The position numbers were made by a program, and so were the translations under genes. Below, piece after piece: positions 7,309 to 15,525 of a stretch of 25,116 bases of DNA (its first letter is position 1; each line of letters starts with the position of its first letter). Under the pieces are notes generated by a model. It was not told where the DNA came from. It saw only the letters and a list, made by a program, of their open reading frames with translations, and did no database searches. Source of the stretch: RGIG7949 sp045628845 (GTDB lineage Bacteria; Bacillota; Clostridia; Oscillospirales; Oscillospiraceae); assembly GCA_045628845.1 (NCBI GenBank), contig JAZQQE010000106.1, positions 1 to 25,116 on the forward strand. The letters run 5' to 3'.

Positions 7309-8487
7309 TCAGTTCTTGCCGGCGTAGGCAGCGATACCGGCGTTGATGGCGTCGAGGACGTCATAGCACTCGGTGTAGCCCTTGTTGTAGAGGTCTTCCA
7401 TCATGGCATCGCCGTAGGGCTTCATGCCCTCGACCCAAGCCTGCATGTCGGCACCGCCGATGGTGTCAACGGGGATGCCCCAGTTGGCAGCGTCATCGAG
7501 GTGGCTCTGGTCGTTGACTCTCCAGTACTCGAAGAGGTACTCCCAGTAATCGGTGCTGTTGAACTCTTCGGTGATGATCTGGCGGAGAGCGGGATCCATG
7601 TTGTTCCAAGTGTCGAGGTTGACGCAGAAGGTCTGGAGGCCGGTGGTGGCGCTGTTCTCGAAGATGTAGACGTGCTTCGCGGGAGCGAGGCCGCCGAAGA
7701 TGTTGATGACGTTGAGAGCGTTGATGACGCCGTCAGCAACGCCGTTGGTCATGCTGGAGTAGAACTCCATCGGGGGCTGGTTGACGGGGGTGGCGCCGAT
7801 GTCGTTGAGGTACTTGGAGAGGACGGGGGCGTCGGTGACGAACTTGAGACCCTTGACGGTGTCGGGGGTGGAGATGGCGATGTCATCGGCGCAGGCGATA
7901 GCGGTGCCCCAAACGGTGGTGTAGGAGATGGGGTGGATGTTCAGCTTCTCGAACTCACCGAGCATGGCGGGGGTGTTGGGGATGACCTGGGAAATGACCT
8001 CAGCGCCCATGGCGAGGCTGTGGATGCCCAGGAACGGATAGGAAAGGACCTGCTGGCAGTACGGGAACTGATCCTGGAAGTTCTGGAGGGCGATGTCGGA
8101 GAAGTCCGCAAGGCCGACACCCAGACCGTCGAGGGTCTCGGCAGCAGCCATGAGGGAGCCGCTGTAGTTGTTCTGGAAGGTGACCTTGCCGTCGGTACGC
8201 TCGGTGATGCGGGCGAAGGCTTCAAGGTAGGAGCCGCAGCGCTCTTCGGCGGCGGAGAGGTTGACGACGAACTCGACCGCGGGGCCTTCGTAGGTAACGT
8301 CAGTCACTTCAATGGGAGCGTCGGGGTTGTCGGTGGGAGCAACGGGAGCATCGGGGGCATCGGGGGCGACCGGAGCATTGGTCGGAGCCGCGGGAGCGGG
8401 GGTGGGCTCGGCGGGAGTCTGAGCGCAGCCCGCGAAGAGGGCGACGACCATCAGAACGGCCAGCAGAGCACAGAGTGCTTTTTTCAT
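7309..8487 (-). CDS. dctP: TRAP transporter solute-binding lipoprotein (DctP family)
   Basis: This 392-residue protein captures a substrate outside the membrane and hands it to the DctQM permease. Residues 1-20 are a lipoprotein signal with lipobox LFAGC (Cys21). Residues 22-58 are an Ala/Pro/Asp linker, and residues 70-392 are the DctP fold, with the familiar GATPVNQPPMEFYSSMTNG stretch and GVADGVINAL. At the position where most family members have the carboxylate-binding Arg (GLK-x-R), this one has Val217 (GLKFVT), so the ligand may not be a simple organic acid bound in the usual way. TTTGGAGG precedes the ATG. It is last in the operon, 62 bases after dctM. Codon choice favours ATC over ATA, unlike many neighbours, consistent with high expression. 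Confidence 0.95.
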   Translation of the reverse strand: MKKALCALLAVLMVVALFAGCAQTPAEPTPAPAAPTNAPVAPDAPDAPVAPTDNPDAPIEVTDVTYEGPAVEFVVNLSAAEERCGSYLEAFARITERTDGKVTFQNNYSGSLMAAAETLDGLGVGLADFSDIALQNFQDQFPYCQQVLSYPFLGIHSLAMGAEVISQVIPNTPAMLGEFEKLNIHPISYTTVWGTAIACADDIAISTPDTVKGLKFVTDAPVLSKYLNDIGATPVNQPPMEFYSSMTNGVADGVINALNVINIFGGLAPAKHVYIFENSATTGLQTFCVNLDTWNNMDPALRQIITEEFNSTDYWEYLFEYWRVNDQSHLDDAANWGIPVDTIGGADMQAWVEGMKPYGDAMMEDLYNKGYTECYDVLDAINAGIAAYAGKN

Positions 8488-8549
8488 GTTTTTTCCTCCA
8501 AATAAAAATTTGTGCTTTTTTATCGTTCAGCTTTTTTTCAAAAGCGGGA

Positions 8550-9854
8550 CTAACCCATGTGGCTTGGCAGCCATGTCGCGATACCGGGGAATATGATCAA
8601 CAGGACCAAAATAATGATATCGCAGAACAGGAACGGGACGACGCCCTTGAATACCTTGTCGACAGGTATTCGTGTTATGCCCGTCATCGTATAACATATC
8701 ATGCCGACGGGCGGAGAGATGGAGCCGATGGCCATCATCTTGGTGACGAAAGCGCCGAGCCAGATGGGATCATAGCCGACCTGCATCAGCGCGCTGTAGA
8801 GCACGGGGATGGTGAGAAGGACCATCGGGGTCTCGGGAAGGAACATGCCGAGGATGAAGTAGAGGACTATGAGAGCCAGCGAGAGAACCCACTTGGGGAG
8901 GTTCTGCCCGACGATGAAGGTGGAGAGGAGCTGGGGCAGGCGGCTGGCGCTCATGAAGCTGACGAAGAGGTAGGTGGAGGCGATGAGGAAGAAGATCATG
9001 CCGCCGAGGATAGCTGTCTCGCGGAAGGCGCGCATGAGGTTCCTGACCTTGATCTGACGGAAGATGAACGCGATGAGGATCGAGCCGAAGGCACCGACTG
9101 CGCCGGCCTCGGTGGTGGTGAAGAAGCCGCCGTAGATGCCGCCGAGAACGAGGATCATCAGGCAGATGATGGGGATGATCTTCAAAAGAGTCTTTATCAT
9201 GACCTTGAAGGGGAACTTGGGACCCTTGGGGCCGAGCTTCGGATTGAAGAGGCAGAGAAGGAAGATCGTGATTATGTAGAGGATGATCTGCAGGACGCCG
9301 ACGCCTATGCCGCTTATGAAGAGCTGACCTATGCTGTTCTCGGTGATGATACCGTAGAGAATGAAGGACATGCTCGGCGGAATGAGGATACTCAGCGGAG
9401 CGCCCGCGCATATCGAGCCTGCCGCGAAGGATTCGTCGTAGTTGTTCTTCTTCATCTCGGGCAGCGCGACCTTGCTCATGACGAGGACGCCGACGTGGGA
9501 GGAGCCGGAGATGGCACCGAGAACGCCGCAGGCGACGACCGTCGCGGAGGCAAGACCGCCGCGGAAGCGGCCGACCCAGGTGTACGCCGCGTCATAAAGC
9601 GCGTTGCCCATCGTTGATTCCGCAATTACCATGCCCATCAATGTGAACATCGGTACGACGGTGAAGGAGTAGCTGTTGAGGTTTCTGAACGCCGAGTAGC
9701 CGGCCACGGTCCCGGCAACGCCGACGTTTCTGAGAATGATCAGACCGATTATGCTGACGAGAGCCATCGCCGCGCCGACCCACATCTTGAGGGCCAGCAG
9801 GATGAGCATGACGATAATACCTATCAGGCCTATCAGCTCGGGACTAATATTCAC
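8550..9854 (-). CDS. dctM: TRAP transporter large permease (DctM)
   Basis: This 434-residue membrane protein is the ion-coupled transport subunit. It is almost entirely hydrophobic and shows family motifs in order: GVLGAISGSSHVGVLVMSK, LIPPSMSFILYGIITE, TTTEAGAVGAFGS and SPPVGMICYTMTG. It starts with GTG at 9854, and this GTG overlaps the TGA of dctQ in a GTGA junction. A strong Shine-Dalgarno sequence, GGAGGTGA, lies in the last codons of dctQ, so translation of the two subunits is probably coupled. The length is typical (about 430). Confidence 0.96.
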   Translation of the reverse strand: MNISPELIGLIGIIVMLILLALKMWVGAAMALVSIIGLIILRNVGVAGTVAGYSAFRNLNSYSFTVVPMFTLMGMVIAESTMGNALYDAAYTWVGRFRGGLASATVVACGVLGAISGSSHVGVLVMSKVALPEMKKNNYDESFAAGSICAGAPLSILIPPSMSFILYGIITENSIGQLFISGIGVGVLQIILYIITIFLLCLFNPKLGPKGPKFPFKVMIKTLLKIIPIICLMILVLGGIYGGFFTTTEAGAVGAFGSILIAFIFRQIKVRNLMRAFRETAILGGMIFFLIASTYLFVSFMSASRLPQLLSTFIVGQNLPKWVLSLALIVLYFILGMFLPETPMVLLTIPVLYSALMQVGYDPIWLGAFVTKMMAIGSISPPVGMICYTMTGITRIPVDKVFKGVVPFLFCDIIILVLLIIFPGIATWLPSHMG

Positions 9855-10522
9855 TTATCGTCACCTCCGTCGTCGTTCGTTTCGGCGTTCTCCGCGGGAG
9901 CTTCCTCCGCGGGAGCGTTGTCGCCGGCGAGCTGTTCGCCGGCCTCGATGGCGTTGGACTGGGCGCCGGCCTCAGCCTCGTTGAAGTCACGCCACTTGCC
10001 GTAGGCAAATATGGGGTCGGTATCCTCGAGAGCTACCTCCTGCTCGTAGGTGCCGTTGAAAAGGGAGATGAACTTCCTTATTGCGAGAAGCAGGCACGTG
10101 AGAGCTGCGACTGCGTAGCTGAGCGAGAACAGAGCGACGAAAGGCCATTCAGGCATGCCGATGTTGTTGTAAAAGACCTTCTGCTCATAACGCGAGACGG
10201 CGTAGATGCCCTGACGGTACGCGAGATACGCGATGGTCACGGCGGTGAGGACTCTGACGACGACGTCGAGTATCACCTGCGCCCTGGGGGAGAAGTGCGA
10301 CGTGAGCACGTCTATCTTGACCTGATAATTACACAGTATCGAGGCTCCGAAGGAGCTGAGCGTGCAGACGAGCAGGACCTGCGCCATTTCTGTCGAGCCG
10401 AGTATGGCCTTGTTGAGAATGGCACGGGAGAGGACTTCTCCGACCATCAGAAGCATCAGCGCGGCCGTAAGTATCATGCAGATCCATACGAACACATAGC
10501 ACAGGCCACGGATGATTTTCAT
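9851..10522 (-). CDS. dctQ: TRAP transporter small permease (DctQ)
   Basis: This 223-residue protein has four predicted membrane helices (about residues 5-32, 45-65, 85-105 and 128-148) and pairs with DctM. Typical DctQ proteins have about 160-180 residues; this one carries an extra, very acidic, Ala/Glu/Asp-rich cytoplasmic tail from about residue 175 (EAEAGAQSNAIEAGE then Asp/Glu runs to the end). The tail also contains the ribosome site for dctM, which may partly explain its final Gly-Gly-Asp-Asp-Lys. AAAGGAG precedes the ATG. The cupin gene ends 69 bases upstream, so the four genes probably share one promoter. Confidence 0.92.
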   Translation of the reverse strand: MKIIRGLCYVFVWICMILTAALMLLMVGEVLSRAILNKAILGSTEMAQVLLVCTLSSFGASILCNYQVKIDVLTSHFSPRAQVILDVVVRVLTAVTIAYLAYRQGIYAVSRYEQKVFYNNIGMPEWPFVALFSLSYAVAALTCLLLAIRKFISLFNGTYEQEVALEDTDPIFAYGKWRDFNEAEAGAQSNAIEAGEQLAGDNAPAEEAPAENAETNDDGGDDK

Positions 10523-10591
10523 TTCTGTCTCCTTTCCTGATAGTTGTTGCGGGGGTCGTGCAAGGGGGTTAAGCCGCCTGCGCGGCAGGAT

Positions 10592-11095
10592 TTACTTGTT
10601 ATCTGCGCCGATATCCTTCTCGTCGCGCGCCCAGCCGTAGACGTTGTTCATGACGACGGAGAAATGGAAGATGGGCCTGTCGACGCGGTTTATGAGGAGC
10701 GGGCAGTGGGGCAGGTTGGGAGGCAGGAATACCATGCTGCTCTTTGTGAGGAGATGGATCTCGCCGTCGATGTGCAGCTCGATCTCGCCTCCGAGATCGT
10801 AGGGGTTATAGGGATCCGAGCCGAAGAAGCCGAGGATCTCGGGGTAGTCGTGGTGATGCGCCTGACCGACCTGGCGGTTGGGATTGTTGAGCATGCTCTC
10901 CCTGTTGGGCTTGAACCACCAGCTCGTATTCATCTGGAACGCACCGGGAATGTTGTTGCCGTCGACCCAGTGGGTGCGGCGCCCGAACTTCGCGTAACGC
11001 TCCATGAGCTCGGGAGCGGCAAGGTTCTCGGGCAGCTTGAGCTCCTGCATTATGAGCTCGCCGTACTGGCCTTCGCAGTTATTAACGGTAGCCAC
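10592..11095 (-). CDS. Cupin-fold protein, first gene of the TRAP operon
   Basis: This 167-residue cytoplasmic protein has one cupin barrel. Motif 1 is QAHHHDYPEILGFFG with likely metal ligands His80, His82 and Glu86; motif 2 is FLPPNLPHCPLL with His130. A conserved-looking N-terminal arm (residues 17-60) precedes the barrel. The function is unknown: metal-dependent isomerase, lyase or dioxygenase, or a ligand sensor, are all possible. I place the start at the GTG at 11095 because GGAGTG lies 7 bases upstream; an ATG at 11128 is in frame but overlaps the hairpin near 11114-11128 and has no ribosome site. Its place at the head of the dctQMP operon suggests it acts on, or responds to, the imported compound. 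Confidence 0.82.
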   Translation of the reverse strand: MATVNNCEGQYGELIMQELKLPENLAAPELMERYAKFGRRTHWVDGNNIPGAFQMNTSWWFKPNRESMLNNPNRQVGQAHHHDYPEILGFFGSDPYNPYDLGGEIELHIDGEIHLLTKSSMVFLPPNLPHCPLLINRVDRPIFHFSVVMNNVYGWARDEKDIGADNK

Positions 11096-11143
11096 GAATA
11101 GACACTCCTTTTTGTGCGCAGGGCGCACGTATAAGATTCATAT

Positions 11144-11172
11144 ATTGTATCTCAAACCGACCGAAAAGTCCA
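11144..11172 (-). promoter_or_regulatory. sigmaA-type promoter for the cupin-dctQMP operon
   Basis: On the minus strand, TGGACT (11167-11172) and TACAAT (11144-11149) are separated by 17 bases. The leader is about 40 bases and contains a small hairpin (GTGCGC-CCT-GCGCAC, 11114-11128) just ahead of the ribosome site, which could affect translation of the cupin gene. Confidence 0.6.
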
Positions 11173-11237
11173 TAGCGATTAGGCAAAAAGTTAGCATTTA
11201 TATCCTTATTAGATATAGCAGAAGTGCACATCGCGGC

Positions 11238-11260
11238 AAAAAAGCGCTGCTCCGCAGTGC
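11238..11260 (-). terminator. Terminator-like hairpin on the minus strand in the divergent intergenic region
   Basis: Read on the minus strand, GCACTGC-GGA-GCAGCGC (7 bp with one A-C mismatch) is followed by six T residues. No minus-strand gene lies immediately to its right, so it either insulates the cupin promoter or ends a short unannotated transcript. The rest of the 11096-11377 gap holds the two divergent promoters and the STAS ribosome site. Confidence 0.45.
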
Positions 11261-11288
11261 CTTCGGCAGGCGGCGTATCAAATGTATA

Positions 11289-11317
11289 TTGAGAATCTGC
11301 GCGGACTGTGATATAAT
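11289..11317 (+). promoter_or_regulatory. sigmaA-type promoter for the STAS/PP2C/MATE gene cluster
   Basis: TTGAGA (11289-11294), a 17-base spacer and a perfect TATAAT (11312-11317) form a near-consensus promoter. The leader is about 55 bases and ends with AAAGGAG before the STAS ATG. No internal promoter or terminator is obvious in the next 5.9 kb of genes. Confidence 0.7.
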
Positions 11318-11377
11318 AAAGTGCTGATCATAAGCTGAAATAACAATGGGAAAATCCTTTATAAAGGAGATACGGAA

Positions 11378-11674
11378 ATGACCATCAACAAGATTCAGAA
11401 CGGACCTGCGCTCACCGTCGCCGTCGAGGGAAGACTCGACACCACCACCGCGCCCGCGCTCGAGGCCGAGCTCAAGGCAGCCTACCCCGAGCTCACCGAT
11501 CTCACCCTTGACTTCGCGGGACTCGAATACATCTCCTCCGCGGGCCTCAGGGTCCTGCTCAGCGCGCAGAAGACCATGAGCAAGCAGGGCGCCATGAAGA
11601 TCGTGAACGTCTGCCCCGACATAATGGAAGTGTTCGACATCACCGGCTTCTCCGACATACTCACGATAGGGTGA
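11378..11674 (+). CDS. STAS-domain anti-sigma factor antagonist-like protein
   Basis: This 98-residue single-domain protein belongs to the SpoIIAA/RsbV-like STAS family, small cytoplasmic switch proteins that bind HATPase-type kinases when unphosphorylated. The core EYISSAGLRVLLSAQK aligns with the D-S-S-G-L phosphorylation loop of SpoIIAA and places the target serine at Ser54. The C-terminal VFDITGFSDILTI closes the domain. It is the first gene after a strong promoter and has a good AAAGGAG site. The phosphatase gene begins four bases after its stop codon, so the natural pairing is that the next protein's PP2C domain dephosphorylates this one and its HATPase domain phosphorylates or binds it. 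Confidence 0.94.
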   Translation: MTINKIQNGPALTVAVEGRLDTTTAPALEAELKAAYPELTDLTLDFAGLEYISSAGLRVLLSAQKTMSKQGAMKIVNVCPDIMEVFDITGFSDILTIG

Positions 11675-11678
11675 GTAT

Positions 11679-13709
11679 ATGGAAAAGGTAAAGAACTTCC
11701 TCCATCTGCGCAGCATCAGCTCGAAGATAATCCTCGCGTTCGTGATATGTGGGCTGCTGCTGCTCGGAGCTGTGGAGCTCATCGTGACGGAAAACCTCCG
11801 TACTCTCGAGGAGGACCTCGTCTCCGAAAAGGAGAGGACGGACATCCAGTACATGGAGGACTACATCAGCTCCGGGAGCTGGCGCGTGGAGGACGGGATG
11901 CTCTATAAGGGCGACGTCGCCATCGGCGACGGCACGGAGGAGCATGCCAATTCCGATATCTTCGTCGAGCTCGAGGGGAAGACGGGGACGTTTTTCTATA
12001 CGTTCATCTACGCTCCGCTCGCAGACCCCGGCATAAAGGCGGAGATAGATGCGCGCATCCCCGTGCAGACGAGCTATCTGCGCACCGCCGGCAGCACGAG
12101 GAACGCCGAGGGCGAGTCCATCGTCGGAACGTACATGGATTCCGCTGTCGCGAGCGTGCTCGGCAAGTCTGACGTCTACTCCGGCGACGCGAACGTCGAG
12201 GGCAGGCAGATATACTGCCTTTACAAGGTCCTCTACGATGAGCAGGGGAGCCGCGTCGGCGCAATAGTCGTCGGCAGGAGCACCGAGGAGCTTGCCGCGC
12301 GCATATCGAAGGCAAACAAGCGCGCCTTCGCCGTCATTATCATCGCGCTCGTCCTCGTGACGGTCGGCATGATGGTGATAATCTCGCGCTGGCTCAAGGC
12401 TCTGAACAAGGCCAAGAAGTATCTCAGCGAGATAGGCACGGGCATCTTCCCGGATGAGCCGATAGAGCTCCATACGAAGGACGAGATGGAGGAGATGGCG
12501 AAGAGCATCAACGCCATGACCGACTCCCTGCGCGAGAAGGAGCGCATCGGCGCCGAGCTCAGTCTCGCGACCGACATCCAGGCGAACATGCTCCCGCGCA
12601 TTTTCCCGCCCTTCCCCGAGCACGACGAATTCGATATCTACGCCTCCATGCACCCCGCCAAGGAGGTCGGCGGCGACTTCTACGATTTCTTCATGCTCGA
12701 CGACAAAAACCTTGCCGTCGTCGTCGCGGATGTGTCCGGCAAGGGAGTCCCGGCGGCGCTCTTCATGGTCATCGCCAAGACGCTCATCAAAAACCACACG
12801 CAGTCGGGTCTGCGCCCGTGTGACGTGTTCACGAAGGTCAACCAGATGCTCTGCGAGGGCAACCGCGCGGGCCTTTTCGTGACGGCGTGGATGGGCGTGC
12901 TCGATATAGAGACGGGAAAGCTCACGTATGTCAACGCGGGGCACAACCCGCCGATGATAAAGCTCGGCGACAAGGGCTTCGAGTTTCTGCGCGCGCGCCC
13001 GGGCTTCGTGCTCGCGGGCATGGAGGCCGTGCGCTACAAGCAGGCCGAGCTCTTCATGCAGCCGGGGGACAAGCTGTTCCTCTATACCGACGGCGTGACC
13101 GAGGCGACCAACGTCTCCAACGAGCTCTACGGCGAGGCGCGCCTTTCCGAGTATCTCAACAGTAACGCCGACGATTCCGTCGATACGCTGCTGTACGGCC
13201 TGAGGGCGAACATCAAGCGCTTCGTCGGCAAGGCCGAGCAGTTCGACGATATCACGATGCTGGTACTGAACTACCGCAAGTACAAGGGGGATTCCGGTAT
13301 GATCGAGAGAGAATACGAAGCGTCCGACGCTCTGCTCGACGAGGTCCTGGGATTCGTCGAGGGCGAGCTGGACAAGCTCGGCTGCCCGCCCGGACCTGCG
13401 ATGCAGATAACCGTCGCGGTGGAGGAGATATTCGTCAATATCGCGCACTACGCCTACGCCGGCTACGGCGTGACGGGCAAGATGAAGCTCGGCCTTCGTC
13501 CGGAGCCCGACGGCGGCGTGACTCTGCGCTTTTCCGACCGCGGCATGCCGTTCGACCCGCTCTCGAAGGCGGATCCGGATATTTCCCTTTCCGCGGAGGA
13601 CAGGGAGATAGGCGGCCTCGGCATCTACATGGTCAAGAAGACCATGGATGAGGCGAGCTACAAATACGAAAACGGACAGAACGTCCTCACCTTGCGCAAA
13701 AACTTCTGA
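11679..13709 (+). CDS. Membrane sensor with HAMP, SpoIIE/RsbU-type PP2C phosphatase and RsbW-like HATPase domain
   Basis: This 676-residue protein appears to combine signal sensing with both arms of a phospho-switch. A first membrane helix (about 18-37), an extracellular Cache-like region (about 40-210) and a second helix (216-236) are followed by a HAMP-like linker (238-290). The PP2C domain (about 295-535) has the metal ligands GGDFYD (Asp333, Asp336), Asp351 in ADVSGKG, Asp471 in YTDGVTE and FDDIT (Asp523/Asp524). The HATPase domain (545-676) has an intact N-box (Glu583 to Asn587), DRGMPFDP (Asp620, Gly622) and GLGIYMVKK. It should therefore remove phosphate from STAS proteins in response to an outside signal, and could also bind or phosphorylate them. 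It sits between the STAS gene (4-base gap) and the MATE gene (15-base gap). The signal is unknown. Confidence 0.94.
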   Translation: MEKVKNFLHLRSISSKIILAFVICGLLLLGAVELIVTENLRTLEEDLVSEKERTDIQYMEDYISSGSWRVEDGMLYKGDVAIGDGTEEHANSDIFVELEGKTGTFFYTFIYAPLADPGIKAEIDARIPVQTSYLRTAGSTRNAEGESIVGTYMDSAVASVLGKSDVYSGDANVEGRQIYCLYKVLYDEQGSRVGAIVVGRSTEELAARISKANKRAFAVIIIALVLVTVGMMVIISRWLKALNKAKKYLSEIGTGIFPDEPIELHTKDEMEEMAKSINAMTDSLREKERIGAELSLATDIQANMLPRIFPPFPEHDEFDIYASMHPAKEVGGDFYDFFMLDDKNLAVVVADVSGKGVPAALFMVIAKTLIKNHTQSGLRPCDVFTKVNQMLCEGNRAGLFVTAWMGVLDIETGKLTYVNAGHNPPMIKLGDKGFEFLRARPGFVLAGMEAVRYKQAELFMQPGDKLFLYTDGVTEATNVSNELYGEARLSEYLNSNADDSVDTLLYGLRANIKRFVGKAEQFDDITMLVLNYRKYKGDSGMIEREYEASDALLDEVLGFVEGELDKLGCPPGPAMQITVAVEEIFVNIAHYAYAGYGVTGKMKLGLRPEPDGGVTLRFSDRGMPFDPLSKADPDISLSAEDREIGGLGIYMVKKTMDEASYKYENGQNVLTLRKNF

Positions 13710-13724
13710 CGCGGAGATAGATAT

Positions 13725-15521
13725 ATGGCGTCCGCCAGTCGGCTCGAATGGGGCTCCGGCAGCAGCCGGCTCCTGAAAAAGATGATAGGAGGGAGCTTCA
13801 TCCCAAGCTTCCTCCTTGCTCTGACTTACAATATAAACGGCCTCGCCGACAGCCTCCTCGCGGGCGTTTTCCTCACGCCCGCCCACATCGCCGCGATAGG
13901 AGTAGTGCTCCCCGTGCAGACGCTCTGCACGGCGCTCCTCTCCGTCATCGTGCTGGGGACGTACGGGTCGTACTCCGAGACCCTTGCGAGAGGTCAGCGC
14001 CGCAAGAGCCGCGAGCTCTTCACAGTCGGCCTCATCGACATAGCGGTCATCGGCTGCCTGCTCGCGGTCGTGTGCGCGGTGTTCGCCCGCCCCATCGTGA
14101 CGCTCTTTGGCGCCGCGACGGAGGAGCTGCGCGAGCTCAGCATGCGCTACCTGCGCTTTACGGCGATGACGTATCCGTTCGTCGCCGCGGCGAAGCTCAT
14201 AACGCTCATCCTCAGCGTCTACGGCTATCAGAAGGATTCGTTCGCCGCGAGCCTCACGGGACTCGCGTGCAACGTGCTCTTTTCCGTGCTGCTACTGCTG
14301 CTCGTGCCAGGAGCGGGCATAGGCGCGCTCGGCATCGGGACGCTCGCGGCCACGGTGCCGACGCTCGCGGTGTGTTACGCCGCCGCGAGAAGGCACGGGC
14401 TGCCGATAGAGTTCCGCGTGCGCGCCGCGGCGTTCCGCATGAGGCGTGTGAAGAGCCTGCTCGTCATCGGAGGCTCGATGTCGCTCAATTCGATGCTCGA
14501 CGCGCTCGCGGCGGGCCTCCCCAACCGCACCATCGTCGGCTCCGCGCTCGGCGCGGCGGGCCTTGCCTTTTGGGCGATAGTGCACTGCTTCTGGAAGCTC
14601 GCAGAGGTCGGCGCGGAGGGCATGGACTATGCCTCGGGCCCGATGACGGGCGTATGCTACGCCTGCCGCGACAAGGGCGGCCTGCGCATGACGCTCAACT
14701 CCGCGCTCGGCAGGGGCGTCGTGTACAGCGCCGTTTGGGTGCTCATTCTGTATGCGCTCATGCCGCTCCTTCTCCGGCTCTACCTCGGAAACGCGGATAC
14801 GGAGACGGTGCGCAGGGGAGTGCTCATAGCGCTCGCGTTCATCCCGGTGCGCACGGTCGTCATACTGCTCTCGTCGTTTTTCTCCTACACGGAGCACGTC
14901 GGCGCCTCCATGTACCTCGCGATAGTGCCCGATTCCGTCGTATTCCCGGCTTTAACGGCCCTGCTGGTCCCGCCGCTCGGATATACGGGGCTCTGGCTTG
15001 CGCTCGGAGGGAGCGCCGTCGCCGCGCTCATTCTGACGGTCCCGGTCTTCGCGCTCATCCGCCGCGTGAGGTCGGGCGGGCTCTCGCTCGACAGGATGCT
15101 CCTGCTCGACACGGGGCGCTGCGCGGAGTATCCCGCGGTCGACGTTTCGCTCGTGTGCGACAACGGGAACATCAGCGACCTCACCGAGAAGATACAGACC
15201 TTCCTCAAAGGGGAGGAGGCCGCCTCGCGCACGTCGTATCTTACGGCGCTGTGCGTGGACGAGCTCGCGTCGGACTACGCCGTCCATTCCTCCGTAAGGA
15301 CGTCGGCGCCCGCCGAAATGGATATCAAGATAATCTCTGAGGAGGATTCGTTCCGCATAATCGTTTGCAGCGTGACCGACCCGTACAACCCCTTCGACTT
15401 CGTATTCAGCAGCGAGGATTTTTCGAAGGTCGGGCTGATGATGGTGCGGCGCATAGCGGAGAAGATAGACTACGAATACCTCTACAAAATGAACATGATC
15501 ACGATACGGATTGCGAAGTGA
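13725..15521 (+). CDS. MATE-family transporter fused to a C-terminal HATPase-like (RsbW-type) domain
   Basis: Residues about 18-447 are a complete 12-helix MATE/MOP-superfamily carrier; a family-like opening (GGSFIPSFLLALTYNINGLAD) is followed by alternating hydrophobic helices. Ordinary MATE proteins end near 450 residues. Here about 150 more residues follow, and 472-598 resemble the RsbW/SpoIIAB ATPase fold when compared with the HATPase end of the preceding gene: CVDELASD matches the N-box, TDPYNPFDF matches the DRGMPFDP box, and VGLMMVRRIAEKIDYEY matches GLGIYMVKKTMDEASYKY. The key Asn is Asp517 and the Gly after Asp552 is missing, so ATP binding may be weak or lost. The HATPase-like end should face the cytoplasm. 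The position inside a STAS/PP2C cluster suggests a STAS protein docks on it to control transport; that is inference. The substrate is unknown. Confidence 0.9.
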   Translation: MASASRLEWGSGSSRLLKKMIGGSFIPSFLLALTYNINGLADSLLAGVFLTPAHIAAIGVVLPVQTLCTALLSVIVLGTYGSYSETLARGQRRKSRELFTVGLIDIAVIGCLLAVVCAVFARPIVTLFGAATEELRELSMRYLRFTAMTYPFVAAAKLITLILSVYGYQKDSFAASLTGLACNVLFSVLLLLLVPGAGIGALGIGTLAATVPTLAVCYAAARRHGLPIEFRVRAAAFRMRRVKSLLVIGGSMSLNSMLDALAAGLPNRTIVGSALGAAGLAFWAIVHCFWKLAEVGAEGMDYASGPMTGVCYACRDKGGLRMTLNSALGRGVVYSAVWVLILYALMPLLLRLYLGNADTETVRRGVLIALAFIPVRTVVILLSSFFSYTEHVGASMYLAIVPDSVVFPALTALLVPPLGYTGLWLALGGSAVAALILTVPVFALIRRVRSGGLSLDRMLLLDTGRCAEYPAVDVSLVCDNGNISDLTEKIQTFLKGEEAASRTSYLTALCVDELASDYAVHSSVRTSAPAEMDIKIISEEDSFRIIVCSVTDPYNPFDFVFSSEDFSKVGLMMVRRIAEKIDYEYLYKMNMITIRIAK

Positions 15522-15525
15522 CGCT

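Noticed and set aside
7501..9617. Long plus-strand open frames opposite dctP and dctM
   Set aside because: They are Gly/Val/Asp- and Glu/Asp-rich shadows of the TRAP genes, with no ribosome site and no motifs.
11661..13886. 741-codon minus-strand open frame opposite the PP2C sensor gene
   Set aside because: Its length is striking, but it contains no recognisable domain, has low-complexity Arg/Glu/Val composition, and exactly mirrors a well-supported gene.
13748..15340. 530-codon Arg/Pro-rich frame inside the MATE gene on the same strand
   Set aside because: A +2 frame shadow of a GC-rich gene; composition is that of random high-GC DNA and it lacks a start signal.
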